DNA from: Casimicrobiaceae bacterium | Lineage (GTDB): Bacteria; Pseudomonadota; Gammaproteobacteria; Burkholderiales; Casimicrobiaceae | Assembly: GCA_025056355.1 (NCBI GenBank) | Contig: JANWWI010000005.1 | Span: forward strand, 1-64,000 | DNA length: 64,000 bases | Reading direction: 5' to 3' | Part shown: positions 35,389-44,523 of the stretch, in pieces | How positions within the stretch are numbered: position 1 is the first letter of the stretch | Layout: each line of letters opens with the position of its first letter | Position numbers and translations under genes: made by a program | Notes under the pieces: generated by a model | The model's database searches: none | Told to the model about the DNA's origin: nothing | The model's input: only the letters and a program-made list of their open reading frames with translations

Positions 35389-36219
35389 ATGCCCGTCCGC
35401 GAACGGCGTTTTACAGACAGGCCACAGTTCGTCCTCACCTTGCCCGCATCACCGGTCACAGGGGTGGGACGAACGCTTTCAGCGCTGGTGAGCCTCGCGT
35501 TTTTTCTACTCGCATCGCCAAGTGTCCCAGGCCAGGTCAACGAAGTGCGACTCGGGCCCGGAACGCAACTCACGCTCAGCTCCGGCACCACGCACGACGG
35601 CTCCTGCGCCGACGTCTTCGTCGAAGGGCAACTTCGCGTCGAAGGCGGTCAACTGCTACGCGTGCGAAATCTCACCCTGCAGCCGGGCGGCCTGATCGTG
35701 CTCGCAGGCGGAGCGATCGAGCTCTCGGGCCGTTGGCACAACGCGGGCGGTACGTTCCAGGCCTCAGCAGGGGTCGTACGGTTCCGAGTCGATCCCGCCT
35801 GTCCGGCGCTACCCCGTATCGACGGGAGCAACACCTTCTTTGATCTTGAGTTCATCGCGACCACGCCAGCCCGCCTCGAACTCGAAGCAGGCAACACCCA
35901 GCGAGTACTCGGTCAGCTCACGCTCCTCGGGCCGGGAAGCGGAGGATTTTTGGCCGTCGAGAGCACTCTGCCGGGCAGCTTTGCCAACCTCGATCTTGCG
36001 CCCGGCGGCTCGCAGAACATCAACCACGTTGCAGTGAGCCATGTGGCTGCGACGGGTCAATGGCTTGCGCCGAATAGCCAGAACGCACCCGGCGCAGGGC
36101 CTGCGCCACGGTGGTTCCAAATGCCAGTCCCGACGCTCGCCTGGCCGAGCGTACTCCTACTCGGCCTATTGCTCGTTGCCCTCGCCGCGGTCGCGAAGCC
36201 ACGTCACGGCGTCGGATGA
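35389..36219 (+). CDS. Exported protein with VPTL-CTERM sorting signal
   Basis: A 276-residue protein with an N-terminal hydrophobic signal (about residues 25-47). A beta-rich middle part contains [15 protein letters not shown] and repeated LEGG/LEAG strand-turn units. The C-terminus has the tripartite pattern of IPTL-CTERM proteins: VPTLAWPS, a hydrophobic helix, then a basic end (KPRH). Such tails direct proteins to a dedicated processing system. No sorting enzyme is in the window. A GGGGAG lies 8 bp before the ATG. It is 22 bp upstream of the collagen-like gene and probably co-expressed. Confidence 0.75.
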   Translation: MPVRERRFTDRPQFVLTLPASPVTGVGRTLSALVSLAFFLLASPSVPGQVNEVRLGPGTQLTLSSGTTHDGSCADVFVEGQLRVEGGQLLRVRNLTLQPGGLIVLAGGAIELSGRWHNAGGTFQASAGVVRFRVDPACPALPRIDGSNTFFDLEFIATTPARLELEAGNTQRVLGQLTLLGPGSGGFLAVESTLPGSFANLDLAPGGSQNINHVAVSHVAATGQWLAPNSQNAPGAGPAPRWFQMPVPTLAWPSVLLLGLLLVALAAVAKPRHGVG

Positions 36220-36241
36220 ACCCGCCAGAAGAGGATCTCAT

Positions 36242-36991
36242 ATGAAGCAGTGCAGCCGCTTCCGTCTTCGCCCCTTGGTCGTTGCTTTGACGATGGCCAG
36301 TCTCGTCGAACTCCCTCAGGCGGTCACCATCGATCAATGCATCCAGCCGACGGGCCAGTTCATCGTCCGTCAATGCGCTCTACCGCCCAGTCAGCCGCTG
36401 ATGCGGCTTGATGCGGCCTCCGGCGCCTTGTTTCTTCCGGCGCTGCCGTCATTACCGACTCAATCGAGCCCCCTCTGCTTCGGCCCGGGCGGGATCGTTG
36501 GGCCTTGCACAAGCTTGCCGATTGGCCCCCAAGGTCCCCAAGGCCCCCAAGGCGCAACCGGCGCGGCTGGGCCTCAGGGTCCGCAGGGGGCGCAGGGAAC
36601 CGCCGGCGCTCAAGGTCCCCAAGGCGCTCAAGGCGCCACTGGCGCAGCCGGTCCGCAAGGCGCTCCAGGTCCCCAAGGCGCAACCGGCGCGGCTGGGCCT
36701 CAGGGTCCGCAGGGAGCCCAAGGCCCGCAAGGTCCAAGTTTTCTCAACTATCAGATCGTTTCTGCGACGAGCGTTAGCGACGCATCCGATCAGAAAACCG
36801 CAGTTGCGGTCTGCCCGAGCGGGCAGTTGCTCCTCGGCGGCGGTGCACAAATCAACTCAACCAACCTCAACATCGCGATTGCCGACAGTCACCCGCTACC
36901 GGGTGCCCAGTGGCGCGTCAGAGCAGTGGAAACGGATGCGGTTGCTGTGGCGTGGTCGGTCACGGCTTACGCGATTTGCGTCACACCCTAA
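36242..36991 (+). CDS. Collagen-like (Gly-X-Y) exported protein
   Basis: A 249-residue protein from the ATG at 36242, which has GAGGA 9 bp upstream. A signal peptide (to about residue 27) precedes a Cys-containing N-domain. Residues 95-166 are 24 uninterrupted Gly-X-Y triplets, mainly GPQ, GAQ, GAT and GAA. Residues 167-249 form a compact C-terminal domain with two Cys. The triplet run should form a trimeric triple helix without hydroxyproline, with the C-domain as a trimerisation or adhesion head. The DNA of the repeat holds a 44-bp exact direct repeat. Confidence 0.85.
   Translation: MKQCSRFRLRPLVVALTMASLVELPQAVTIDQCIQPTGQFIVRQCALPPSQPLMRLDAASGALFLPALPSLPTQSSPLCFGPGGIVGPCTSLPIGPQGPQGPQGATGAAGPQGPQGAQGTAGAQGPQGAQGATGAAGPQGAPGPQGATGAAGPQGPQGAQGPQGPSFLNYQIVSATSVSDASDQKTAVAVCPSGQLLLGGGAQINSTNLNIAIADSHPLPGAQWRVRAVETDAVAVAWSVTAYAICVTP
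36545..36714 (+). repeat. 44-bp direct repeat within the collagen-like gene
   Basis: The same 44 bases occur at 36545-36588 and 36671-36714, 126 bp (42 codons) apart, both starting CCCCAAGGCGCAACCGGCGC. The units encode identical Gly-X-Y blocks. Since the spacing is a multiple of nine bases, recombination between them would delete or add whole triplets and keep the frame, so the helix length may vary between strains. Confidence 0.85.
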
Positions 36992-37003
36992 GAGGCTCAG
37001 AAA

Positions 37004-38380
37004 TCACGATGGAAGCGCTTTGCTCGGGGCGGTCGCGCCGCGCACAGGTGCATAACGCCCGGCAAGGTAGATCAGCGCAAGCACCGGCAGCCCGAGCAGT
37101 GCCGTGCCGATGAAGAAGCTCGTATAGCCCACGGCGTTCACGGCCACGCCGGAAAAGCCCGCGAGCCACTTGGGCAAGAGCAACATCATCGAGCTCATGA
37201 GCGCGTACTGGGTGGCCGAATAAGCGATGTTGACGAGGCTCGACATGTAGGCAATAAAGGCTGTGGCCGCGATGCCAGCCGCAAGGTTGTCGAGCGAAAT
37301 CGCGAAGGTGAGCGCGGTCAAGTCGCGGCCGATCATGGCGAGCCAGGCAAAGAGCAGATTGGTTGCCGCCGAAAGAAGCGCCCCGAGCGCAAGCGTGCGC
37401 AGGAGGCCAATCCGCATCGCAAGCACGCCGCCCACAAAGGCGCCCACGAGCGTCATGGCGACGCCGTAGACCTTGGCGATGGCGGCCACTTCGTCCTTCG
37501 TGTAGCCCATGTCGACGTAGAAGGGGTTGGCCATCACGCCCATCACGATGTCGCTCACGCGGTAGGTGGCGATGAGCGCAAGCAGCAGGAGCGCCTGCCA
37601 GCGGTAGCGGCGAAAGAAATCGGCGAAGGGCTCGACCACGGTCGTGCGCAGGAATTCGAGCACGCCACGCGGGTGTGCGAGCGGCGCCCGGGCCGGTTCG
37701 CGCGAGAAGAGCACCGTGGCCACGCCCACAAGCATCGAGGCGGCCATGATGAGGTAGGCCGTACGCCAGGCAAGCGGATCGTAGTTTTGCGGGTTGGCCA
37801 CCTCCGCCCGTGCGGCGATCCAGAGCACCCCCGCCCCAGCCCAGATCATCGCGAGCCGATAGCCGGTTTGGTACATCGCAGAAAGCGCCGCTTGCCGCTC
37901 CTCCCCCGCCGATTCGATGCGGTAGGCATCGAGCGCAATGTCCTGAGTGGCTGAGGCGAAAGCCACAAGAAGCGCAAACCAGACGGTGGGCATGACGCTT
38001 ACTTTCGGATCCGTCAACGCCATACCGACCAGCCCCACGATGATGGCCAGCTGCGCTGCAAGTAGCCAACTGCGCCGCCTGCCGAGCCGCGCGGTCAGCC
38101 ACGGAATCGGCACCCGATCCACGAGCGGCGCCCAGGCCCACTTGAAGGCGTAGGCGAGCGTCACCCAGCTGATAAAGCCGATCGTGGCACGGTTCACCCC
38201 CGCTTCGCGAAGCCAGAAGGACAAAGTGCCAAAGACAAGAAGCAGCGGCAGTCCGGCCGCAAAACCGAGGGCAAGCATGCGAAGCGATGCAGTCTCGGTG
38301 TAGACGGCAAAAGCCTCGCGCCAAGTGCGCTTGGCAACAGGCACTTCCGCGTTGGATGCGGCGGAATCGGAAACAGGCAT
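37004..38380 (-). CDS. ampG: AmpG-like muropeptide permease (MFS)
   Basis: A 458-residue membrane protein of the AmpG family, with 12-14 membrane segments. Family features are LGFAAGLPLLLVFGTLSFWLREAG near the start (in parts), YAFKWAWAPLVDRVP, SATQDIALDAYRIE, MYQTGYRLAMI, and late ATAFIAYMSSL and ATQYALMSS. It takes up anhydromuropeptides released in cell-wall recycling. The ATG at 38380 is set by homology. It is divergent from the gumN-like gene, with only about 10-20 bp between starts. Confidence 0.88.
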   Translation of the reverse strand: MPVSDSAASNAEVPVAKRTWREAFAVYTETASLRMLALGFAAGLPLLLVFGTLSFWLREAGVNRATIGFISWVTLAYAFKWAWAPLVDRVPIPWLTARLGRRRSWLLAAQLAIIVGLVGMALTDPKVSVMPTVWFALLVAFASATQDIALDAYRIESAGEERQAALSAMYQTGYRLAMIWAGAGVLWIAARAEVANPQNYDPLAWRTAYLIMAASMLVGVATVLFSREPARAPLAHPRGVLEFLRTTVVEPFADFFRRYRWQALLLLALIATYRVSDIVMGVMANPFYVDMGYTKDEVAAIAKVYGVAMTLVGAFVGGVLAMRIGLLRTLALGALLSAATNLLFAWLAMIGRDLTALTFAISLDNLAAGIAATAFIAYMSSLVNIAYSATQYALMSSMMLLLPKWLAGFSGVAVNAVGYTSFFIGTALLGLPVLALIYLAGRYAPVRGATAPSKALPS

Positions 38381-38389
38381 CGGGCTATT

Positions 38390-39310
38390 ATGGCGAGCAT
38401 GATGCGGATGTTGTTCGTGCCCCTCCTGCGATCCCTCGCCCTGTTCGGCGGTTTCGTTGGCCTTTCCGGTCTTGCGCATGCGCAGCTGTCCAATCCGTTT
38501 CTCTGGGAATTGAGCAAACCGGGCGCGCGCTCCACGGTCACGCTGTTTGGTTCGCTCCATGTGGGCCGAAGCGACTTCTACCCGCTCCCTGAGGCGGTCC
38601 AAAAGCGCTTCGAGGCGGCCAAAGTGCTTGCGGTGGAAGCTGATGTGCTCTTGCCGACCACCCAGCAGACCTGCGACCGCTTGGCGCGGACCGACCAGCC
38701 CCTGGAGAAGCAACTCCCGCCGGAAGACTTCGCGGCGCTTCAGGCCTATGTCCGCGCGGCCAACGTCCCGGCGCGCGCGATCGAAGGCAAAAAGCTCTGG
38801 ATGGTCAACCTCGTGCTCACAGCCATCGAGCTCGCCCAACTCGGCGTCGATTTCAGCCGCGGGCTCGACATCTTCCTGCTCAACGCCGCACGCAACGCCG
38901 GCAAGCGGATTGTCGAAATCGAGGGCGCAGCCAGGCAGTGCGGTTCGCTCGCGCAAGCGAGCCAGGCCGAGGCGGTCGCAACCTTCCAGCGCTTTGTCGC
39001 TACTGTGCGCGAAAACCGCATGGAATCCCGCCTCAACGCCCTCATGGAACACTACCGTGCGGGCGATGCGGCCAAGCTCGCCGAGGTCATCGCGGAAGAG
39101 TTCGGCACAAGTCCGCTGGGCCGCCAAGCACGGCAGCGCCTGTTTGAGGACCGCCACCCGCATATGGCCGAGGCGATCGACGCCCTGTTTGCCAAATCAG
39201 AACCGCATTTCGTCGTCGTCGGCGTCGGCCACCTGATCGGGCCCCGTTCCCTGTTCGACGAACTGGCCAAGCGCGGCATCACGGCGCGACGCGTGTCGAG
39301 TCAACCCTAG
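38390..39310 (+). CDS. TraB/GumN-family protein
   Basis: A 306-residue exported protein of the TraB/GumN family. It has a signal peptide ending near GLAHAQ (about residue 32), an N-terminal TLFGSLHVGRSDFYPLP motif and a C-terminal HFVVVGVGHLIGPRSLFDEL motif. These are the conserved histidine-containing ends of the family, thought to be metal-dependent peptidase-like. The start could be 38390, 38399, 38402 or 38408; the later ones give a more normal signal peptide. Biological role unclear. Confidence 0.82.
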   Translation: MASMMRMLFVPLLRSLALFGGFVGLSGLAHAQLSNPFLWELSKPGARSTVTLFGSLHVGRSDFYPLPEAVQKRFEAAKVLAVEADVLLPTTQQTCDRLARTDQPLEKQLPPEDFAALQAYVRAANVPARAIEGKKLWMVNLVLTAIELAQLGVDFSRGLDIFLLNAARNAGKRIVEIEGAARQCGSLAQASQAEAVATFQRFVATVRENRMESRLNALMEHYRAGDAAKLAEVIAEEFGTSPLGRQARQRLFEDRHPHMAEAIDALFAKSEPHFVVVGVGHLIGPRSLFDELAKRGITARRVSSQP

Positions 39311-39348
39311 CCATCCTCCACGCCAGGGCGCGGAATCGCCCGCACGGG

Positions 39349-40749
39349 CTACCGAGCCAGCAAGGAGTTCGCCCCGCGAATGTCGGCCTCTCCAAGCGCG
39401 CCGACCGCTGCCCGCAGCCGCAGCTCGGCAAGGATCGCGTTGTAGCGTGCCGCGGCCAAATCCCGCTGTACCGCTGTTAGCTGTTGCTGCGCGTTGAGCA
39501 CGTCGAGGTTAGTGCGCACGCCGACCTCGAGCCCGAGTTTCGTCGAAGCAAGCAAGGTCTCGGCACTCTTGAGCGCCTGCTGTTGGGCAGCCACCGACGC
39601 AATCCCGTTCACCACCCCCAAATAGGCCTGACGCGCAGCCAGTGCCGCGGTGCGCCTTGCGCTCTCCAGGTCGTTGCGAGCGCGTTCGACATTGGCCAGC
39701 GCCTCACGGATGCGGGATTCGACCGCGCCCGACAGATCCAGGGGCAAGCTGAATTGCACGCCGATCTGACCCGAAGTCCCCCAACTGCCTCGGCTTGAGG
39801 TCGCGCTGCCGGTGTTTTGATAGTGCGTGGCCGAGGCCACCGCATCGAGCGTCCAGTCCTTACCCGCCTGCGCGCGCCGCACCTCGTATTCGGTCACGGC
39901 CAACGCCTGCTGGGCGAGCCGGACAGGATAGGCGTCACGCTCAGCACGCGTGACCCAAGGCTCCATGTTGTCGGGGCTCGGACGAGCAAGCGAAATATCA
40001 TCGCGCAAGGGTCGCAGGGACGTTTCGTAACGCCCCACGACGTTGCGTAGCGCCCAGCGGGCCCGCTCGAGTTCATTGCTTGCCGCAATTTCCTGCGCTT
40101 GCACTTGATCGAAACGGGCTTGTGCCTCGTTGGTGTCCACGATCGTGGCTGTGCCGACTTCGAAATTGCGCTTGGCAAAGGCCAGCTGCTCACTGACCGC
40201 TGCTTTCTGGGCCCGGACGAGGCGCAGGTTGTCCTCAGCCAGTAGCACGTCGAAGTACGCCTGGGCCGTGCGCAGCGCCACCTCTTGCTCCGCGGCCGCG
40301 ACGGAGAGCTCGCCTAGACGGACAGAGGCCTCGGCCTGTTCGATGTTGACGCGCAGCGCCGTTCGTACGAGCGGTTTGGTGAGCTGCGCCGTGACGCTTC
40401 CGGAAAGGAACCCCCGATCGAACTGCCCGCCAAGCGCGGAGGGCAATCCGCGCAGATGCGTATCGGCGTAGTTGATGCTCGCCCCGGCGGTGACAGTGGC
40501 CGTAAAGCCCTCGGCGGCCCGCGCTTGAACGAGCCGTTCGCGTGACGCAGCAAGTGAAGCACGCGCGGCGGCAAGGGCCGGGTCCTGCTCGAGCGCCAGG
40601 CGGTAAAGCGTGAGCAAGTCGGCCGCTCGAAGCGGCATCACAGCGAATGCGGCCGCAGCGACGGCAAATGCACATGCACCCACGACGGACGTCCACCCGG
40701 CGCGCGGTCGGCATGTTCGCGCCCATCGCTGTGCTCTGACTGCGCGCAT
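39349..40749 (-). CDS. tolC: TolC-family outer-membrane efflux protein
   Basis: A 466-residue TolC-type channel. A signal peptide ends near MPLRAAD (about residue 42). Two repeats of the outer-membrane efflux domain follow, with the coiled-coil pattern DLLTLYRLALEQDPALAAAR at the start and GVRTNLDVLNAQQQLTAVQRDL near the end. It trimerises to export drugs or proteins with an inner-membrane partner not in this window. The ATG at 40749 overlaps the pcm stop by one base (TGATG). Confidence 0.9.
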   Translation of the reverse strand: MRAVRAQRWARTCRPRAGWTSVVGACAFAVAAAAFAVMPLRAADLLTLYRLALEQDPALAAARASLAASRERLVQARAAEGFTATVTAGASINYADTHLRGLPSALGGQFDRGFLSGSVTAQLTKPLVRTALRVNIEQAEASVRLGELSVAAAEQEVALRTAQAYFDVLLAEDNLRLVRAQKAAVSEQLAFAKRNFEVGTATIVDTNEAQARFDQVQAQEIAASNELERARWALRNVVGRYETSLRPLRDDISLARPSPDNMEPWVTRAERDAYPVRLAQQALAVTEYEVRRAQAGKDWTLDAVASATHYQNTGSATSSRGSWGTSGQIGVQFSLPLDLSGAVESRIREALANVERARNDLESARRTAALAARQAYLGVVNGIASVAAQQQALKSAETLLASTKLGLEVGVRTNLDVLNAQQQLTAVQRDLAAARYNAILAELRLRAAVGALGEADIRGANSLLAR

Positions 40750-41426
40750 CAGAAGACGAACGTTTGCGCGCGCGGCGCATTGACAAGCGGTGCCACCCAC
40801 GTCTCGAAGAGCCCCACCGAGTGGAGCGTTCCCGTCGATGTGCGCGTAAAGAGCGTGGCCGTCATCATGGGTGCTTTTCCGAGAATGGCAAACAGCTTGC
40901 CCTGCGCCGTGAGCTGTTGCTCGATCGCCTCGGGCAGCACTTCCATTGAGCCTGTGAAGACGATGACATCAAACGGCGCATGGCTCGAAAGGCCGCGTGA
41001 ACCATCGCCCGTCAACAGCTCGACGTTCGAGACGCCCGCCCGCTTCAGGTTGGCCGCGGCAAACGCCGCCAGCGCGGGGTCGATCTCCACGCTAATCACT
41101 TGCGCACTGCGGGCTGCCAGCAGCGCCGTGAAGTATCCGCTGCCGGTGCCAACCTCGAGCACGCGTTCCGAACCGCGCAGCCGCAGCTCCTGAAGCACGC
41201 GCGCTTCAAGCTTCGGCGGCCACATGCGCTCGGTGGCCGAAACCGGCGCTAGCGGGGTTTCCATGTCGACGAAGGCCAAAGCGCGCTGCTCCGGCGGAAC
41301 GAACTGCTCGCGCTTGACTCGATAGAGCAAATCAAGCACGTCGGTATCGAGCACGTTCCAGGGGCGGATTTGCTGCTCGACCATCTTGAAACGGCGCTCT
41401 TCGATGGTCTCGGGCGTTGCGGTCAT
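40749..41426 (-). CDS. pcm: Protein-L-isoaspartate O-methyltransferase
   Basis: A 225-residue SAM-dependent methyltransferase that repairs isoaspartyl residues. It has MVEQQIRPWNVLD at the N-terminus, ERMWPPKLEARVLQEL, motif I in VLEVGTGSGYFTALLA, and PFDVIVFTGSMEVLPEAI. Its position before tolC, with overlapping codons, is the arrangement usual in betaproteobacteria. In those genomes the protein is sometimes annotated only as a methyltransferase. Confidence 0.88.
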   Translation of the reverse strand: MTATPETIEERRFKMVEQQIRPWNVLDTDVLDLLYRVKREQFVPPEQRALAFVDMETPLAPVSATERMWPPKLEARVLQELRLRGSERVLEVGTGSGYFTALLAARSAQVISVEIDPALAAFAAANLKRAGVSNVELLTGDGSRGLSSHAPFDVIVFTGSMEVLPEAIEQQLTAQGKLFAILGKAPMMTATLFTRTSTGTLHSVGLFETWVAPLVNAPRAQTFVF

Positions 41427-41732
41427 GGGAGAAAAACGCGAAAGCCGTCGTGACGCGACGGCACGCGATGATTGTAGAGAGTCGCCCGTCCATCCGCGTC
41501 ACAGGGCGCAAACGAGCGCGTGAGGCAGCGCATCGGCCAGCAAGCTTTGGCGCCAGAGCCAGACCCACACGCAGTGGCCAGATAAAATATGAGGTTTGCT
41601 TAGCAAGCCCCTCGCATCGCGATCGCGGCCGATGCCGCTTCGGCGCGAAGCCTCGACGTCGGTCATCGCGTCTTGCCGCGCGCCGCGGGAGAGTTCTCGA
41701 CGGTCTTTTCGCAACTTCAAGGAAGCGTTCGC
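41427..41732. other. Divergent pcm/rpoD intergenic region
   Basis: This 306-bp gap must hold the promoters of pcm-tolC (leftward) and rpoD (rightward). A GATAAAATAT at 41581-41590 could be an A/T-rich -10 region for rpoD, with about 140 bp of leader after it, but no convincing -35 was found. Open frames crossing it on either strand are not supported. Confidence 0.35.
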
Positions 41733-44105
41733 ATGGCCACCAGCAAGTCGAAGAATACGAGTCCGGCCAAAACCTCTTCTCGCCGCAAACCGACGGGAAA
41801 ATCGACTGAACGTTCGGCACCCAAACACCAACGCCGCTCGACCAAGACGACTTCCAGCACTGGCACACGCAACCGCTCGGCAGCGGCCGCCAAGACGCAA
41901 CAATCGAAGGCGACGCCCACGCCGAAAGCTCAGTCCACGACGCGGCCGTTAGCGTCGAAGACGCCGGAAAACACGCGCAGCACAAGCAGCGGGGAGTCGA
42001 ATGCTCGACCTCGCGCTGAAACGTCGGCCGCGCGGTCAGGCGCGAAGCAACGAGCGGCGGACAAAGCGTCGGCGGCGCCAGCGCGCTCTCAGGAAAACGC
42101 GACGGTTCCTCGCTCCGAGCAGTCGGCTGAGATGACTGTGGCACCGGCGCCCGCGCGGAAGGCGGAGATCGATCCGCAAACGGGCAAACCGAAAACACGC
42201 AAGCAGCTGCTTCTGGAGAAAAAACAACAACAGCTTCTTGAGTCACTTGCGCCACTGCCGACCGTGGACGCTGAAACGCGACGCCTGCGTCTCAAGCAGC
42301 TCATCACGCTTGGCAAGGATCGCGGCTATCTGACCTACGCCGAGATCAATGACCACTTACCGGACGATCTGGTCGACGCAGACGCCATCGAAAGCGTCGT
42401 TGCGATGATCAACGACATGGGCATCAAGGTCTACGATGAGGCGCCGCCGGCCGAAGAGATGATCATCACGGAGACGGCCGTCCCCGTAGCCGATGATGTG
42501 GCCGAGGAGGCCGAGCAAGCGATCTCGCAACTCGACAACGAATTCGGCCGCACCACGGATCCCGTGCGCATGTACATGCGCGAAATGGGCAGTGTTGAGC
42601 TGCTCACGCGCGAGGGCGAGATCGAAATCGCCAAGCGCATCGAAGAGGGTCTCAAACACATGGTGCAGGCGATCTCGGCGTGCCCCATGACGATTTCAGA
42701 GATCCTTGCCCTGGCCGACAAGATCGAACGCGACGAGATCCCGGTCGATGACGTCGTCGATGGCATCGCTGGGCTTGAGGAGCCGACCCCGCAGGTCGCG
42801 GTGCCTGCCGGCTCCGACGAGGAGGGAGGCGACGATGTGCCCGAAGACGACGCCGAGGACGAAGCGGCTTCAGCCGCTTTGTCTGCGGAAATGCTGGCCA
42901 AGCTCAAGGCGTTGTCTCTCGAAAAATTTGCCCGGATCCGTCGCCTCCACGAGCGGCTTCTCGCTCAGATCGCGGCGGGCGGTTACAAGTCGGATGCTTA
43001 CAACCGCACGCAGAAGAAGCTCTCGCAAGAGATGATGGACATCCGCTTTTCGGCCAAGATCGTCGAGCAGCTGTGCGACTCCGTGCGCAGCGAAATCGAG
43101 GCCATCCGCAAGCATGAGGGGCAAATCCAGGAGCTCATGGTGCAGAAGTGCGGCATGCCGCGCGAGCACTTTTTGAAGCTCTTCCCGCAGAAAGCGCTCG
43201 ACCTTCGTTGGGTGGATCGAGAGATTGCGGCCGAGCGACCCTACAGCGCGGCACTTGCCAAGCATCGCCAGGCCATCGTCGAACAGCAGGAAGCCTTGAT
43301 TGGGCGTCAGAATAAAGTCGGCGTGCCAATCCCCGACTTCAAGGAAATCTACAAACAGATGTCCTCGGGGGAAGCCAAAGCACGCAAGGCCAAGAAGGAG
43401 ATGACAGCGGCGAATTTGCGCTTGGTGATCTCCATTGCCAAGAAGTACACGAACCGCGGGTTGCAATTCCTCGACCTGATCCAGGAAGGCAACATCGGCC
43501 TCATGAAGGCGGTCGACAAATTCGAGTTCCGGCGCGGTTTCAAGTTTTCGACCTATGCGACCTGGTGGATTCGACAGGCTATCACGCGCTCGATCGCCGA
43601 TCAGGCGCGCACTATCCGTATTCCGGTGCACATGATCGAGACGATCAACAAGATGAACCGCATCTCGCGGCAAATCTTGCAAGAAACCGGTCAAGAGCCT
43701 GACGCTCCGACGCTCGCCGCGGCGATGGACATGCCGGAAGACAAGATCCGGAAGATCATGAAGATCAGCAAAGAGCCGATCTCCATGGAAACCCCGATTG
43801 GCGACGACGAGGATTCGCACCTCGGAGATTTCATCGAAGACACGACGACCATCTCGCCCGTCGATGCCGCGGTTCAACAAAGCCTACGCGAAGTTTGCAA
43901 GGAAGTGCTCGATACGCTCACGCCGCGCGAAGCGAAAGTGTTGCGGATGCGCTTCGGGATCGAAATGAACACAGACCACACGCTCGAGGAAGTCGGCAAG
44001 CAGTTCGACGTGACGCGCGAGCGAATCCGACAGATCGAAGCCAAGGCGCTACGCAAACTGCGTCATCCGAGCCGCGCGGAGCGCCTCAAGGGCTTCGTGG
44101 TCTGA
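41733..44105 (+). CDS. rpoD: RNA polymerase primary sigma factor RpoD (sigma-70)
   Basis: A 790-residue housekeeping sigma factor from the ATG at 41733, with AAGGA upstream; the frame is open back to 41673. Residues 1-145 are a low-complexity Lys/Ser/Thr/Ala-rich extension. Region 1.1 lies at about 180-245 and region 1.2 at about 276-305 ([20 protein letters not shown]). A long acidic non-conserved insert follows. Region 2 is at about 560-625 ([32 protein letters not shown]) and region 4 at about 745-785 ([20 protein letters not shown]). dnaG, often next to rpoD, is not here. Confidence 0.97.
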   Translation: MATSKSKNTSPAKTSSRRKPTGKSTERSAPKHQRRSTKTTSSTGTRNRSAAAAKTQQSKATPTPKAQSTTRPLASKTPENTRSTSSGESNARPRAETSAARSGAKQRAADKASAAPARSQENATVPRSEQSAEMTVAPAPARKAEIDPQTGKPKTRKQLLLEKKQQQLLESLAPLPTVDAETRRLRLKQLITLGKDRGYLTYAEINDHLPDDLVDADAIESVVAMINDMGIKVYDEAPPAEEMIITETAVPVADDVAEEAEQAISQLDNEFGRTTDPVRMYMREMGSVELLTREGEIEIAKRIEEGLKHMVQAISACPMTISEILALADKIERDEIPVDDVVDGIAGLEEPTPQVAVPAGSDEEGGDDVPEDDAEDEAASAALSAEMLAKLKALSLEKFARIRRLHERLLAQIAAGGYKSDAYNRTQKKLSQEMMDIRFSAKIVEQLCDSVRSEIEAIRKHEGQIQELMVQKCGMPREHFLKLFPQKALDLRWVDREIAAERPYSAALAKHRQAIVEQQEALIGRQNKVGVPIPDFKEIYKQMSSGEAKARKAKKEMTAANLRLVISIAKKYTNRGLQFLDLIQEGNIGLMKAVDKFEFRRGFKFSTYATWWIRQAITRSIADQARTIRIPVHMIETINKMNRISRQILQETGQEPDAPTLAAAMDMPEDKIRKIMKISKEPISMETPIGDDEDSHLGDFIEDTTTISPVDAAVQQSLREVCKEVLDTLTPREAKVLRMRFGIEMNTDHTLEEVGKQFDVTRERIRQIEAKALRKLRHPSRAERLKGFVV

Positions 44106-44131
44106 TCGCTCGACGGCCCGCTGCCCGCGCG

Positions 44132-44217
44132 CCTGTGCGGGTTCAGGCGAGGCGACGCGCGAGGACGTGTATGGAAATACACGACGAGTGCGGCAACGAA
44201 GCATCAACCCGCACAGG
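44132..44217. other. Structured element between rpoD and the tRNA gene
   Basis: CCTGTGCGGGTT (44132-44143) and AACCCGCACAGG (44206-44217) are perfect 12-bp inverted repeats that bracket a 62-nt region. Inside is a second hairpin, CGTGTAT-GGAA-ATACACG (44166-44183). The right arm ends at the base before the tRNA. In RNA this would be an 86-nt two-level stem structure. There is no U-tract, so it is not a normal terminator. It may serve processing of an rpoD-tRNA transcript or be a mobile palindrome. Confidence 0.5.

Positions 44218-44513
<296 letters not shown>

Positions 44514-44523
<10 letters not shown>

Noticed and set aside
36524-36739. Short repeats considered as a possible CRISPR array
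   Set aside because: The repeats are Gly-X-Y codons in an open frame with no unique spacers; they encode a collagen-like helix.
41332-42255. Leftward open frame overlapping pcm start and the rpoD 5' end
   Set aside because: It covers known genes on both sides and its product is low-complexity; no supporting start signal.
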